Numbered from the stretch's first letter, positions 1 through 10,498 are shown. The stretch is DNA of 64,000 bases from Coccinella septempunctata (GCF_907165205.1 NC_058195.1:29532936-29596935); one strand, 5' to 3'. The notes: a model not told the origin generated them from the sequence alone. Translations and numbers: made by a program.

Positions 1-453
1 ATTCAACATCGTGACTACCGTTGTGAAAAGGATGCTGCACTGCCACACTTTTTCTCGAAACTAATACATTTTCACACACCAATAATCGCTTATAAATACA
101 ACATATTCGTAAGTCGTAGGAAAGTATTCGAATTATTTTCAAATATCAATCGACAGTGTTCTGTCAAATTCTAAACAGCGCTACCTAAGGTGGGAAGAAT
201 GAAACTGATCCCATATCCCCGACAAAAATGAAACAAAATCGAATCAGTGAGTATACCATAGTTTTAGACATCTTAACTTCATCCTCTCCTGCGCCCGGTC
301 GTTTGGATTTCAATACTTTTTTGAATTCCTGTCGGAAACCACCGCAAAGGGTCTTAATTTTTTTTTCAATTCAATTCAATTTAATTCCACATAAACACCT
401 TAGAGATCAATTACAAATGCAGAATAGAGACAATACAGAGAAAATATTCTAAC
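1..453. other. No recognisable gene
   Basis: AT-rich sequence with only short open frames that have no recognisable motif. A T-rich run lies near 358-366. I see nothing here that can be supported as a gene or element boundary. Confidence 0.5.
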
Positions 454-870
454 CTACAATAGTATAGTTTTCAATTCATTAATGGTAGTATTGAAAACAT
501 CCACATCAAATTTTGTTACAATTTCATTGCAGACATGCATCATACAATTTACATGAGATAAGTGTCCAGGTATTACATGAAAAGGTTCCTTGTTAATTCT
601 CAAATTCAATTTAGGAACCTTAAAATTAATAAATTTCACAAAATCACAATCTTGGTAGCTCACAATATTCAGAATTTTGAACATAAAGGTCACAGCCTTG
701 AATTTACGCCTTTTATCTAGTGAAATCATATTGAAATCTTTCATCATGTTTTGGTACGATATTCTAAATGGATATTCATTATATTTTATCAGGTGTAAAT
801 AGCGCAGAAAACTTTTCTGAACTTTCTCAATTTTGTCTATGTTAGTGACTGAGATAGATAAATTTGATTT
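454..870 (-). pseudogene. LINE reverse transcriptase, C-terminal tail
   Basis: The minus strand reads as the end of a LINE ORF2, after the RT catalytic core. Around 760-835 it contains the phrase EKVQKSFLRYLHL, typical of the post-RT region of Jockey/CR1-type insect elements. This is followed by DKRRKFKAVTFMFKILN and the INFKVPKLNLRINKEPF segment, and ends at a stop at 454. The 97 residues before the stop are open, and the open frame extends further upstream without a methionine. The catalytic YADD box and the endonuclease are absent, so this is a 5'-truncated dead copy. A fragment of similar type lies at 53.86-54.52 kb. Confidence 0.65.
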
Positions 871-894
871 TACCGATTCAATTGTTGGGATTTT

Positions 895-1090
895 TCAACA
901 TCTTTCAACTTCAAGTAAGACATTATATGCGTAATTCTTCTTCGATCGGTCCATATATTCTTTCGATTTTGTTTTCCACAAAGATGGGAAGGACCTATAA
1001 ATTTCTATGAACTCCGTAGGGAATTCTCGGGAGAGATTTCTCAGGTCAGACATCATCCTTGGTGTCTTTAGAGCTGCAACAGAATTGAAG
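895..1090 (-). pseudogene. MADF-domain fragment
   Basis: A short minus-strand open stretch reads FIEIYRSFPSLWKTKSKEY followed by MDRSKKNYAYNVLLEV and a stop at 895-897. This is the first half of a MADF (Myb/SANT-like DNA-binding) domain: the Phe-Ile start, the Leu-Trp pair and the Tyr-x-Asp/Met-Arg-x-Lys-Lys pattern are diagnostic. No start codon or second half is visible. It lies between the LINE tail and the DUF7869-type pseudogene. In insects such domains occur in transcription factors and in the accessory proteins of Harbinger transposons; which origin applies cannot be decided. Confidence 0.55.
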
Positions 1091-1196
1091 ACTTCGATTT
1101 GCTGTATATATATTGCCTACTGCACTGGTGTAGAAGTCCGTTCGTGCATAAAATCGGCCATTCTCTGACGTTCATGCTACGGCATCATAAAATTTT

Positions 1197-2307
1197 TCAG
1201 GATGTTTCGGAAGAGATGAATGACGGATAACATTCAACATTCATTCTTCGCATGTTGCATGCCGTCTTCTCTCTGAGTCTGTGGCCGGCTTTAGTCCCAT
1301 CAGTTTCGTGCCACATGTAATTTGAGTCAGTTCCATCTTCAAGTACATATATAAACTGTAAAATTATGTTTTCAATTTTTTTGTAGTACAATTGCCCAAT
1401 TCCAAGCTGAGGAGTAAGTCAAATTTTTTCCAAATCGATGGTGTATGACCTGAAGCCTGTATCATGTCGAGCCCTTTCTTTGTCTTATTTTTTGTGATCT
1501 CGAGCTTTTTGTTTTCTTGAAATATGTAACTCAAAATCATTTTGACCTTTTGATTTTTCATCCTCTGATTCATTTTTAAACTGAGTGCAAGGATCGCATT
1601 GATCTTTCTTGGGTCTATGGAAACCATAATTATTTTCTGTAGTGAAAATGCGCTTATAGAAATATCTAGTGTCTTTCTCAACACGGTTTCGATTTTCTTT
1701 CCAGAAATATGTAAAGTGCCAAGAAAAAAGTTTTTGCAATATTGAAGAGTCAAGGAGTACTCTAGTGTATATTTTCTTCTTGGAAAAGCATTGGTTTCAT
1801 CAACTACTGCATACCGCCTTTTTGGCAGCTTCTTTGAAACACACTTGCTGATAAAGCTCCACCTTGATCTTTAATCTTGAAAGGAAAAATGGTCATGAAA
1901 AATTTGTTCTCTTTCGTGCATGCTGAATTTTTCATCACAGTTGTAATGATATTTACACATTACTGGTTTAACAGCTTTACCTCTCACATTTCCTTTTTGA
2001 GATAAGTGTTCTTTACCTTCAAGCCTAAACCGTCGTTGTCTATTTCTTTTCCAAGTTTCGGTCAACCGTTTCCGCTTTTTTATCAGTTTATTTTCTTCTA
2101 CTTCACCTCTTTGGCTATTTCTTTCACAATCTTCACAGCATTGCTTTTTTTCATTTTTCTTCTTTGGCGTTCTATAACCTCATTTCCCGAAGAATCGGAA
2201 GTAGAATGTGATTCAATGTAGTTGGGATCTTCATTACAGTCGGAACCTGCAAATGGATCTTCATCACTTGTGTGAGACAAGGTGACGACAAACGAAAATA
2301 CGAACAC
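1197..2307 (-). pseudogene. DUF7869-type multicopy protein, N-terminal two thirds, broken
   Basis: Minus-strand blocks appear in the order known for this insect multicopy family. First comes an acidic Ser/Asp-rich N-terminus (2098-2307). Next is a Cys-containing block with KYHYNCDEKFSMHEREQIF (about 1875-1960). Then follows a CKNFFLGTLHISGKKIETVL segment (about 1670-1745), the FHRPKKDQCDPCTQF motif (about 1590-1630), and a NYMWHETDGTKAG segment (about 1300). The frame changes at least twice and the C-terminal catalytic-like part is missing. The family is usually called transposon-associated, but its biochemistry is unknown to me. Confidence 0.6.
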
Positions 2308-2516
2308 ATCGACTTGTAATAACCATTTATTTTACAACACGTAAATTATCCACAAAAGATAATGATATAATAAATTTCTTTTACATATTTTAGAAGCTTC
2401 AGTATATTTAGGATCTATAACATTAATTTTTGCTTATTTCTTCATACATGTCGTTAGTAATTTTCGCGAAATTAGGAATGAATTTTCTATAATAACCAAC
2501 TGAGCCAAGAAATGAC
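2308..2516. other. Short AT-rich spacer
   Basis: Spacer between the DUF7869-type pseudogene and the terminal TTAA of the piggyBac relic. No coding or repeat signal was recognised. Confidence 0.4.
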
Positions 2517-2649
2517 TTAACCCTTAAAAACCTGAGTTTCTATCTTTTCAGAAAAATAATATTTTAATTGAATTTAAACTTCACTTCGACAAAAATTTAA
2601 TAAAATCACAGAAACTTTATTTTCTATATAAAACAATATTACAATCGAT

Positions 2650-3840
2650 TCAAAGACCAAGATCACATTTACTACACATTGTTCTCACACTTGAAATACA
2701 TCCTTCACGTGCACGACGTCTTCTTTTTCTATTCGGCGGCATATATGTTAACAAATCACTTCTGTCATATTGTATATCTTGGCTTATTCTGCATGCCGTA
2801 GTACATAGGGCGATCGGCCACCGAATGCGAAGTTGAGCGAAGCTGTGCTTTTTCAATGCTAAATCACGAGCTACGTCACTCGATTCATAGCTTGTCAATT
2901 ATATTAGTACTGAAAATGTTCAGCTTCGTGCAACTTCGCATTCGGTGGCCGATTGCCCTAATACTGACGAACGCCTACCACCACTTATGGCTGCTGTTCC
3001 GTATCTTGAAAGATATGTTTTCACAATATCTCTGCGAAACTCTATTTGTTTTACGGAATTATTTCCGTATTTATTGTAAAGGTTCCATGCGTTGTGCATA
3101 CTTGATGAGAAATGTTCGCCTCTAGGTTTGTTGTGCAAACTTTGTTTTGCAGGCAGTGGGATTCCTTTTGGCGAACGATTACCCTCATCGTCCCTGTAAC
3201 GATGATACCAGAGTCTCGCAGATCACGTAGTAGTGTTGCGCTTGTGAATAAATTATCTGTATACAATTTATATGGCATACGTTTTTCATAGTTAGGTAAT
3301 TCTCTCAAGATTGTCACTTATTCGTAGATTTTCGCCCTGATTTAAGTCGAAGTTGATTAGGTATTTGCCTTTGGTACTCAGAGACTATGTTTTAAAACCG
3401 TATCGTATGGGCTTTCCCCGAATAAACTGCTTGCAACAGTGCCTTCCGAAATACTTCACCACTGACTCATCGCAATTGATGTATTCTTCAGGCACAAAAT
3501 GCGCCAAAAATTTTTTCTTCAGTTTATCAATCAAGTGACGAATGCTAGTTCTACCTATGGTTCTACAAACAAATTTTGAAAAAAAAACTTTATTAATGTG
3601 CAAGAATTGGCACCAAAGTGTGAATCCATGAAAGAAATATATAAATCTGGGAGATTGTTGTCTGCCAGATGAAGGAACTTCATTAACTTTTGGAACCTAT
3701 TTTTTCTCATGGAATTTTTCACCATTTCATTTCCCATGTCCGGGTTGGAATCCCAGTAATATCGTTTGGCCGGTTGTAACGTTACAATTGCCCTGGAGGA
3801 CGTTCGAGCATAAGATTCTAATATTGATTTCTCAGGGGAG
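2650..3840 (-). pseudogene. piggyBac transposase, broken
   Basis: Read on the minus strand from about 3840 downward, successive blocks match piggyBac transposases. They are the RYYWDSNPDMGNEMVKNSM segment, then FVPEEYINCDESVVKYFGRH with the acidic catalytic-region Asp-Glu-Ser. After that come KQFIRGKPIRYGFK, YKLYTDNLFTSATLL with the second conserved Asp, the MHNAWNLY block, and a C-terminal Cys-rich tail with CSKCDLGL (2650-2690). The blocks sit in different frames, and the MITE at 2809-2958 separates the core from the zinc-binding tail. It is inactive. Confidence 0.85.
2809..2958. repeat. Inverted-repeat MITE (family A, copy 1)
   Basis: The element starts with GGGCGATCGGCCACCGAATG and ends with its inverse; the inverted repeats extend about 35 bp and match copy 2 at 6889-7039. 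It is inserted inside piggyBac coding sequence, which fixes its ends. The flanks are ATA on the left and TAA on the right, so a TA or degenerate TWA duplication is possible. Confidence 0.75.
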
Positions 3841-3910
3841 ACTAGATTACCCCAGCAATAAAATTCCCAGTCAGGTTTTCACAATATATTAAAAAAAATA
3901 ACAAGATGTA

Positions 3911-4335
3911 CAGGGTGGGCAAAATTCGTTGTGTACTGAAGGAATCTCGAGAACTATAGCAGCTAGAAGAAAACGGACGGCACATTCTCGAGCTCTTTTT
4001 TCTTGACTAATCCAAAACTAAAAACAGATTCAGCCTAACGTTCATAGATTTTGAGTTATGAACGAAAATTCAGAACTTTTCATATTTATAATAATTAAGC
4101 TGAATAACTCGCTTATTTGAACTCGTATTCGAAATCTGATTTTACATTCTACTTTTTTATGAAGAATTCGAATATGATATCAATAAATTTTTTAATCCAG
4201 TCATTTTCGTGATACGACAGGGATTTCTGATTTTTCAAATATAAACTATAGTTGAGAGTTTTTTTATCATGCTGCAATTTTTTTGCAGATTTCAAACATG
4301 TATCATACGTCGCTATTTACATGAATATAACGTAA
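3911..4335. repeat. Half copy (one arm) of fold-back family F
   Basis: Starts at TA (3909-3910) with CAGGGTGGGCAAAATTCGT and runs about 425 bp in near identity with the left arm of the complete fold-back element at 10499-11938. No opposing arm follows, so only one arm is present here. It abuts the truncated side of the piggyBac relic. Confidence 0.75.
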
Positions 4336-4664
4336 GAAAATGAAGATGAATGTTTCTTCAAAAGCCACCTTCCTAATATAAGGACGCTCAGTCCCAGAAA
4401 AAAAATGTTATCGAGGATGAAAATACAAAAAAAAAGTTTATGATTGCGTTTATGAAAGTCAGCAAATGGCACAATCAACCAGTTCTGTGCAAAATACGCC
4501 GGAATATTCGACATCTACATCCATAGCATCTTACATAAATCATTTTTCTGATGAATCTTTTCAAAATATGTAAAACTCAAAAAATACTCAGTAGCATCTA
4601 CATTTTTTATTCTTGTTCAATTTAAATCCATTTCTGAATAAAATTATGAGGATTATGTGTTTAC

Positions 4665-4958
4665 TCACCTCAAAGTCACCACCAGACGTTCTGTGGGAGT
4701 GATAGGGTCGCGAATGAAATTTCTCCAGTTTTTCATTAATTTGGATTCAATTTTTTCCAAAATGTAGTCGAACGTTGCAATATTCATACGAAAATATGAA
4801 TGAAATTTTTCTGGATGCTCGCGTAATTCGTTATACAAGTGATGAAATTCACCATGTAATTTTCTAGATTTATTGATTTCATGAACACAACAAGTTCTTC
4901 TATTTTCATCATTTTTTATCAGATACCAGAGTTTCAGTGACGAATTTTCCAACAGCAT
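4665..4958 (-). pseudogene. PIF/Harbinger transposase, N-terminal fragment
   Basis: On the minus strand, a start Met near 4958 is followed by RRTCCVHEINKSRKLHGEFH, HLYNELREHPEKFHSYFRM and ITPTERLVVTLR. That is the N-terminal, helix-turn-helix-like region preceding the DDE nuclease in insect PIF/Harbinger transposases (typical pattern GEFHHL-x-ELR-x-DPEKFFSYFRM). The open frame ends at 4665; the catalytic part is absent here, though a C-terminal half of the same superfamily occurs at 34.0-34.56 kb. The start lies directly next to a palindromic terminal sequence (4975-5092), so this is probably the 5' end of the element. Confidence 0.75.
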
Positions 4959-4974
4959 AAATTCATTTACATCC

Positions 4975-5092
4975 AATAGGTTTGTTCGTAGAGTAGTCCA
5001 CAACGGTTGTCAACTGTACAGAGCAAGCGCAATTCCATTTCAGGGTAGCGAAAATCCATTTGCGCTTGCTCTGTACAGTTCACTACGAACAG
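4975..5092. repeat. Palindromic Harbinger-like terminus / MITE (family B, copy 1)
   Basis: Long imperfect palindrome. The arms contain TGTACAGAGCAAGCGCAA (from 5017) and TTGCGCTTGCTCTGTACA (to about 5078), separated by a short centre. The outer arms carry GTTCGTAGAGT-type sequence. Copy 2 at about 10410-10497 plus 11939-11990 is nearly the same but is split by a fold-back element. The left side touches the start of the Harbinger transposase fragment. Confidence 0.65.
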
Positions 5093-5291
5093 GAGGAGCG
5101 ACTAGAAAGAGCATTGAAATCCAACGTTGCCATGCGAAATGTAAATTCACGAATGACATTTATGTCATAAGATATTGGCGCTGCATTCGCCATAATCAGC
5201 TGTTCCCCAAACAAAAGATTAGTGGTTTTTGTTTATCAAAATCAAACCAATTCATCAACTGAAAGCTCTTTCGTTAATTCTTGGCTGTATT

Positions 5292-5373
5292 GTAAGTAGT
5301 ATTCATCTTTTGGTTATATTTTGAGCAGTAAAATATTAAGGTTAGTAACCGTTTGTTTTTAAAAATTTTTCAG
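5292..5373 (+). other. Putative intron in 5' leader of the SWIM-like ORF
   Basis: The plus strand has GTAAGTAG after GGCTGTATT at about 5292, and an acceptor TTTTTCAG ending near 5373, 14 bp before the ATG at 5387. Size (about 80 bp) and T-rich acceptor fit an insect intron. Splicing is inferred from these sites only. Confidence 0.4.
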
Positions 5374-5386
5374 ATCATCTGGCAAA

Positions 5387-5755
5387 ATGTTCTTCGAATT
5401 GTCAGAAATTTTCAAATATTCATATGCAACACCCGATAGTGGAGGTATTCTAGAGGGTGGGCAAGTGTTATATGCCAACCATCTGATTTTATGTGGAAAG
5501 AAAGCAGTTACAAAGGATACAATAAACATTGCGGGACTCTATCAACAAACATCGACCCTGCAAGGACAACCCCATCAAATTGAGGGAATGATATCTACAG
5601 TTGATGATCTGAAGATTAGAAAGATGAAATAGACATACAAAGCAGGTTTGTCTGGAATGTCCAAGCATATTTCAGCATTGCGCCTGTATGAGGTTGTATT
5701 CAATACAAAACAAAAGAGGCAAATTTTTGTGTCCTTGCAATTTAACCGATTCTGA
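5387..5755 (+). pseudogene. SWIM-zinc-finger-like ORF, finger destroyed
   Basis: The ATG at 5387 opens 81 codons with GGILEGGQVLYANHLILCGK and QQTSTLQGQPHQIEG. After a TAG (5630-5632) the same frame continues with TYKAGLSGMSKHISALRLYE and stops at 5755. In transposon-associated and nuclease-associated insect proteins this block is followed by a SWIM finger of the form Cys-x-Cys-Lys-Ala-Gly-Leu-Ser-Gly-x-Cys-Lys-His. Here the first Cys position is the stop codon and the other two are Tyr and Ser; only the His remains. So the zinc site is lost. No downstream YqaJ or MULE domain is visible. Confidence 0.5.
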
Positions 5756-6888
5756 AGTTGAATTTAGTATTTAGCTTTCTCTATGCTGTTTGTTTATTTC
5801 TATTTTAAGATGGATATTAACTCTATCAAGATGCTTTTATTCACTGATGTTGAATAGTTCTAGAAAAAATGAGTGAAAGTGGGCTGAAAGTAAAAATCTT
5901 TCAAAATTTTATGGGAAAAACATATTCTGATAATTTTTTTTTGTAAAAACTATAATTATTCTAGTTTTTAGGAAATGTGGTGGGCAGCAGTACTGCTTAG
6001 GTTGCAAATAACAAAAAATATTTGAAAAATTGTGGCCGTTTTAACTTAGAATATTATGGAGGCTGTTAATTTTCGTAATGTAATAAAAAATTGAGCTGAA
6101 TTTTTTTCTTATTTTTCCTGGAGCAGTTATGACCATGTCCACCCTACGACGCCGTCTTATCGTTGTACATATCGTTGTATATATCATAATGTTCATGTAA
6201 TTTAGTTGTAATAAATTTTCTTGAAAAGGTGCACTGTTTTAATGAAAAGGTGTATTCACTATACATATAAATGGGAACTTCATGAAAATATCGGTACAAA
6301 AGATTAACAGTATGCTAACTAGTGAAAAAATAAAAAGCATAAATATAATGAATTTAAAAATATTACAAGTACACGTTAGCTCTTAATTAATAATAACGTC
6401 CAAGCATTTTTGTCGTATCCTTAAGTCATTTATGTGAAGCTCCTGGTGCTGAAATAGAGAAATTCCTCCAGGAATACGAAAAAACTAACACCGTCCCTGT
6501 TTCTTCGGTCTCCACATCCAACAAGATAATGGCACTTCCTACTAAAATACTGTGCGACTTGCCCAATTTATTGAATACTTTCATTACCATTACCAACGTA
6601 AATATAACACTGTTAGCGGAAGAATCACTAGGAATAACACCACTAACTTTAAAACAAAAATAATGCTATTGCAATGTACTTATAATAACTAAAAGCAGTC
6701 TCTCTGCTAAAAGTGAAATAATATTCAAAATTATGAGTTATGTTTACATAGTTTGACATCTATCAAGCTCTCTGTGCTGTCAATGTCAATCAAAAATTGC
6801 GCACAATGTGGCAACGTTGGATTTCAATGCTGTTTCTAGCTCCTCGAACAGTCCTTTTATTCGAAAACGCGCCACTTCTTGACTTTTA

Positions 6889-7039
6889 GGGAGATCGGCC
6901 ACCGAATGCGAAGTTGAGCGAAGCTGAGAGTTTTCAATGCTAATATAATCGACAAGCTACGAATCGACTGACGTAGCTCATCATTTAGCATCGAAAACGC
7001 TGAGCTTCGTTCAACTTCGCATTCGGTGGCCGATCGCCC
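6889..7039. repeat. Inverted-repeat MITE (family A, copy 2)
   Basis: Begins GGGAGATCGGCCACCGAATG and ends GGTGGCCGATCGCCC, with inverted arms of about 35 bp matching copy 1 inside piggyBac (2809-2958). Flanked by TTA on both sides (6886-6888 and 7040-7042), which fits a PIF/Harbinger-type target duplication. Confidence 0.75.
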
Positions 7040-7042
7040 TTA

Positions 7043-7345
7043 TAATAATCAAACTCGACTGCCGCTTTGCTTTCTTGGTGGCCTCACTATACGATGACAC
7101 CTCGTCATCGCCGCTACTCTCGGGAACCGCTATTCTCTCTACTATCCTCTTCGCACCTCTTGGTCGCTTCACTATGTTCCTAGCCTTAGTTGCGAAGCAC
7201 GGTTTTACTTTCTTTTGAAAGTGGCGAAGACCGACAAGCCACGAATCGCTTCGAAGACTGCGACGAACGAGGAAGGTCGTAAAGTTTTATGGGATTTTTA
7301 TGGCTGGTTGCTCTTGCTGCTCGCCAGTGATGCTTTTCCATCTCT
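7043..7345. other. GC-richer stretch with minus-strand open frames, unidentified
   Basis: Base composition is noticeably richer in GC than the surroundings. On the minus strand two overlapping frames give basic, Lys/Arg-rich peptides (for example FQKKVKPCFATKARNIVKR). I do not recognise a family; a retrotransposon Gag or a host exon fragment are both possible. Confidence 0.3.
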
Positions 7346-7349
7346 TTAA

Positions 7350-8616
7350 CCCTGCGCAGGGCGCGGTCAAGGATTCCCAAAGTTGGGGCGCGGCGAGCTC
7401 GACAGGCGCACTATGAAAAACACCCATATAATTTTTAGAACACCAGATTAAATTAAACCAAAAATCACCAATTATCTCTAGGATGTAAACAATAAGGAAA
7501 AAACATACCTACAATCAATTTTCAAAGAACTCTTACTTTTTATTTAAATACAAAAAACAGAACAAGTCAAAGAGAACTCGTATATCATACGAGAATATAT
7601 ACAAAATGAGATATTTACCCTTTACTCCGAAGAAATCCAAAGAAGGCTGAGAGACGAAGTTCAGGTTCTTTGTGGCAGAAATCAGTCAGAGTCGTCATCC
7701 ATCAAAGCTGCTGAAGGATCACCAGAGCACGCTGAAAAGCATCTTGCACATAGTGGTTTTGCATGAGAAAGGCATATTCCCCTGTTGCATTTTATACAGG
7801 AGTAGTTTGAGAGTCGACGTTTTCCTGTTACCATTGTGCAATCCCAGCATCTGGATCTCTTGTGAGGTGATTTAGGATGATCATCATAAGGAATCTCTTA
7901 GAATCTTTTTAGACGTATTTTAATGGAGTTGTGAAGGCCAGATGATAGCTGGCTTCTTCGCTGAAATTGTCCGATACACTTCTTCGGGGCCTGGATTCCC
8001 GATGTGAATAACCATGGAATTGAACCGAGAATCGATCCCTTCATTCCTTCCAACCGGAATTCCACAGCGACCTCTAAATGGAACTGCATCTGAATAGGTC
8101 TCTGCCCGATCCATTACTGGCCCATAGAGATCTGATATCCTCATGACCTGATTCGAAAATAAATGTCAGTTAAATAGAGCATACCAATAAAAGCCTCTGC
8201 TATCTCTATTTGGTGCATTTTTCGACCATTCCGTTTTGTCTTCACCATAAAAATTTTGACGATTATATTCCATAACTTCTTCAATATTTCTCTCTATTTC
8301 CACCTTCAGCAGATTTTTGTTCATCATCAGGCACCCATTCTAGTTTGCTTATATCTCCATGACCACTCTCTTCGGGTTCACTCTTATCTCCTTCATCTAG
8401 AATAGCTTCATATATCACTACCATTCAAACTACGCGTGGGTCAATTTGCCCAAATACAGCAATATCAACAAACACAGGAACACCTCAGCTCTACTGAAAC
8501 GCCAGAACAGGGCTAAGAGAATACTGAAAGAATCACCCCACTCTTCATTCGCGCATCTAAAAATTTTGGCTCGTCTCATGTGATGTGGGTCAAAATGAAC
8601 CGTCCGTAACTAAGGG
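7350..8616 (-). mobile_element. Second piggyBac element, internally deleted
   Basis: TTAA at 7346-7349 is followed by CCCTGCGCAGGG, and on the right AAGGG precedes TTAA at 8617-8620. Both ends therefore fit a piggyBac target duplication with CCCT-type termini, although the inner terminal repeats are poorly matched. The length of about 1.27 kb is short for an autonomous copy and agrees with the internal deletion seen in the coding remnant. Confidence 0.5.
7655..8310 (-). pseudogene. piggyBac transposase, collapsed remnant
   Basis: Minus-strand pieces, from high to low coordinate, are as follows. NRQNFYGEDKTEWSKNAPNR (about 8210-8290) is the N-terminal piggyBac phrase. EIAEAFIGMLYLTDIYF (about 8165-8215) is the start of the DDE region. 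VPFRGRCGIP (about 8060-8090) corresponds to the VPFRGR block near the second catalytic segment. A Cys-rich tail (CWDCTM, CIKCNRGIC, CARC) lies at about 7690-7850. The sequence between the first and third blocks is much shorter than in full transposases, so most of the catalytic core is deleted. Confidence 0.65.
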
Positions 8617-8620
8617 TTAA

Positions 8621-9865
8621 AATAGCTTCAGCAATATTTGACAACATAAATCCACTGCTTTAGAGTAAACCAGGTATTGATCGAAATCATTTACATTTTT
8701 TTTTATTGTTAGTTCGATTTTATTATGAGTTTTCCATCTACTTTAAACCATTGCCCAAATTGTCACGCGATTCATATGAATTCAGAGAAAAGACAGAAAT
8801 TTTTTATTCATTTAAACAACTAAATCTGATGGTTTTACTGTGGGTGACTCCGGTACTGTTTCAAGAGCATTCTTGATCCTAGGCTCATGTTCAATGGCGA
8901 TTTGCTACATTTTTCATTTCCTTATTTTTAATTAGAGTTCCAACAATCGTTTTTTTTTCATGGATAAGTTCCCATATATTTTATTAAAAAAAAAGAAGAT
9001 TTTTCTGTAAAATAAATCTATTCGATGATGTAACTGTGGATGTCTACACTACTGTGGGCGTTTGGGCTACTGTCAGTGTCTAAGTTGAGTTGTTTACCTG
9101 CATTATTCTAGTGTGTTAGTATTGTTTCCCTATTTCACCCCATTTTTATTGAGGATTATTAGAGGAAGGCTCGAACAAGAGGATTCTGATGACCATTATG
9201 AAAAAATCTGTGAATAATTTAGTGGAATTTCATTGGTGAGATTTTGAAATAATATTCTATTTTTTTATACTTGGTTCTAAGTATGTATTTTTCTGTCAGT
9301 TGGTATCGAAATGAGCCATTTCATAAAATTGTTCAAGTTACTGAATAATGAGAAAAATTCGTCAATCATTTCCATTTCAACTTACAAATTGAAGGGGCTA
9401 ATATCCTAAACGAAACCATGTTAGTGCTTTGAATATTCAGATAACAAATAATCTAGGATCTACTTCAGTAATATTTTTTAATTTCGAAAGTTGAAAGGTT
9501 TATTTTGATCAGTTCTACCTTCTATTAAAGCAAAGCCTTAAATTCGGTACTTCTGGTGCCAACAAACTGTTCCAGAAACTGTTTTCAACTCTCCACAACA
9601 GTTGTACTGAATATTCGAACTTCGATGAAACGGATAAAACCCTATATCCAAGAATCAGTATGAAAGTGAGGCCGGATGAGCCCGATGGCCATTGAATAGG
9701 ACAAAAAAAAACAATTCCCAAAAAGTAATTATGATGAAAGGGTGCTGATGGAAATTTGTCAGTCCTAGTTGATTGTTTGATCTATATACTAATAGCTCCA
9801 TGAAATGAAAACTTAAAAGCAAAAATAGATATCATTACATTCAAACACAAAAATAAGTACATATT
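8621..9865. other. No recognisable gene
   Basis: AT-rich sequence of 1.2 kb. The minus-strand frame at 9515-9721 (68 codons) has no recognisable motif. No repeats shared with the rest of the window were noticed. Confidence 0.45.
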
Positions 9866-10150
9866 CTATATAATATAACAAAAACTGTTATTAAAGCACC
9901 AAGAACGAATTGCTGGAATGAAAAGTATATGTTTTATTTTTTTATCACCCGATATGATCAGATCATCAAAATATATCTCTACGTTAGGTATATCCCCAAA
10001 AATTTCAAAATTTTTTCTTTGAAATATTTCTGGTGCTGATGCTATCCCAAACGGTAGCCTATTAAATTTGTATTTACCAAATGGTGTATTAAACGTACAT
10101 AAATCAGAGCTTTCAGAGGAAACTGAAGTAACAGCTGACATGCTGACCAA
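9866..10150 (-). pseudogene. Ty3/Gypsy reverse transcriptase scrap
   Basis: Minus strand reads LCTFNTPFGKYKFNRLPFGI followed by ASAPEIFQRKNFEIFGDIPN and VEIYFDDLII. These are Gypsy RT boxes 3-5: the FGKYKFNRLPFGI and SAPE-x-FQ motifs and the YxDD catalytic box, here YFDD. Sequence before and after is not retroviral, so only about 80 RT residues survive. Confidence 0.8.
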
Positions 10151-10409
10151 AGGAGATCGATCATTTAAATGTAGAAGATGTGGAACAAAACAGTATACAG
10201 AATTTCAATTGAAAAAATTAGTCTTTTAGCTTCTAGTATATTCTTGTTTGTGTCTAATTTGTTATCAGTATATAAGTTTAAGTTTTGCGACACTAACAAA
10301 AATTTTGCTGGGTGGTACTGCAATCACTGTGGAAATATTATACATATATGCCAAAATAATTTACACTGGTCGCTAGATGGTCCTCTTTTTCCCGCACATA
10401 TAACAGGTT

Positions 10410-10498
10410 TGTGAAGTGGTTCACAGCGGTTGTGAACTGTACACAGCAAGCGCAATTCCATTTCAGGGTAGCGAAAATCCATTTGCGCTTGCTCTGTA
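10410..10498. repeat. Palindromic Harbinger-like MITE (family B, copy 2), left part
   Basis: Matches the palindrome at 4975-5092, with GGTTGTGAACTGTACA and the TTGCGCTTGCTC arm, up to the TA at 10497-10498. The continuation (CAGTTCACAACC, then a CTCTACGAAC outer arm) resumes at 11941 after the fold-back element. Copy 1 is therefore the empty site. Confidence 0.7.

Larger units (their letters stand above)
2521..3905 (-). mobile_element. piggyBac element, one end preserved
   Basis: TTAA at 2517-2520 is followed by CCCTTAAAAACC, which fits a piggyBac target duplication plus terminal repeat. The transposase remnant lies inside. The opposite end is not seen: the sequence runs into the fold-back arm that starts at 3911, so that side was probably lost. 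A 150-bp inverted-repeat element is inserted at 2809-2958. Confidence 0.6.
5093..6845 (+). mobile_element. 1.75-kb inverted-repeat element of unknown superfamily
   Basis: The ends begin GAGGAGC and continue with TTGAAATCCAACGTTGCCA. About 37-40 bp at 5093-5132 match the inverse of 6808-6845 apart from a 3-bp indel and single differences. Both sides are flanked by GAACAG (5087-5092 and 6846-6851), a 6-bp direct duplication. Inside lies a plus-strand leader, a putative intron and the SWIM-like ORF at 5387-5755. The remainder (5756-6800) is AT-rich without a recognised transposase. I cannot name the superfamily. Confidence 0.65.

Noticed and set aside
5387..5755. Functional host gene with SWIM finger
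   Set aside because: All zinc-binding Cys are lost, a stop lies inside the finger, and it is enclosed by inverted repeats with a target duplication.
10178..10414. Plus-strand Cys-containing frame of 78 codons
   Set aside because: Cysteines do not form a recognised finger, and it lies between a Gypsy scrap and a MITE.
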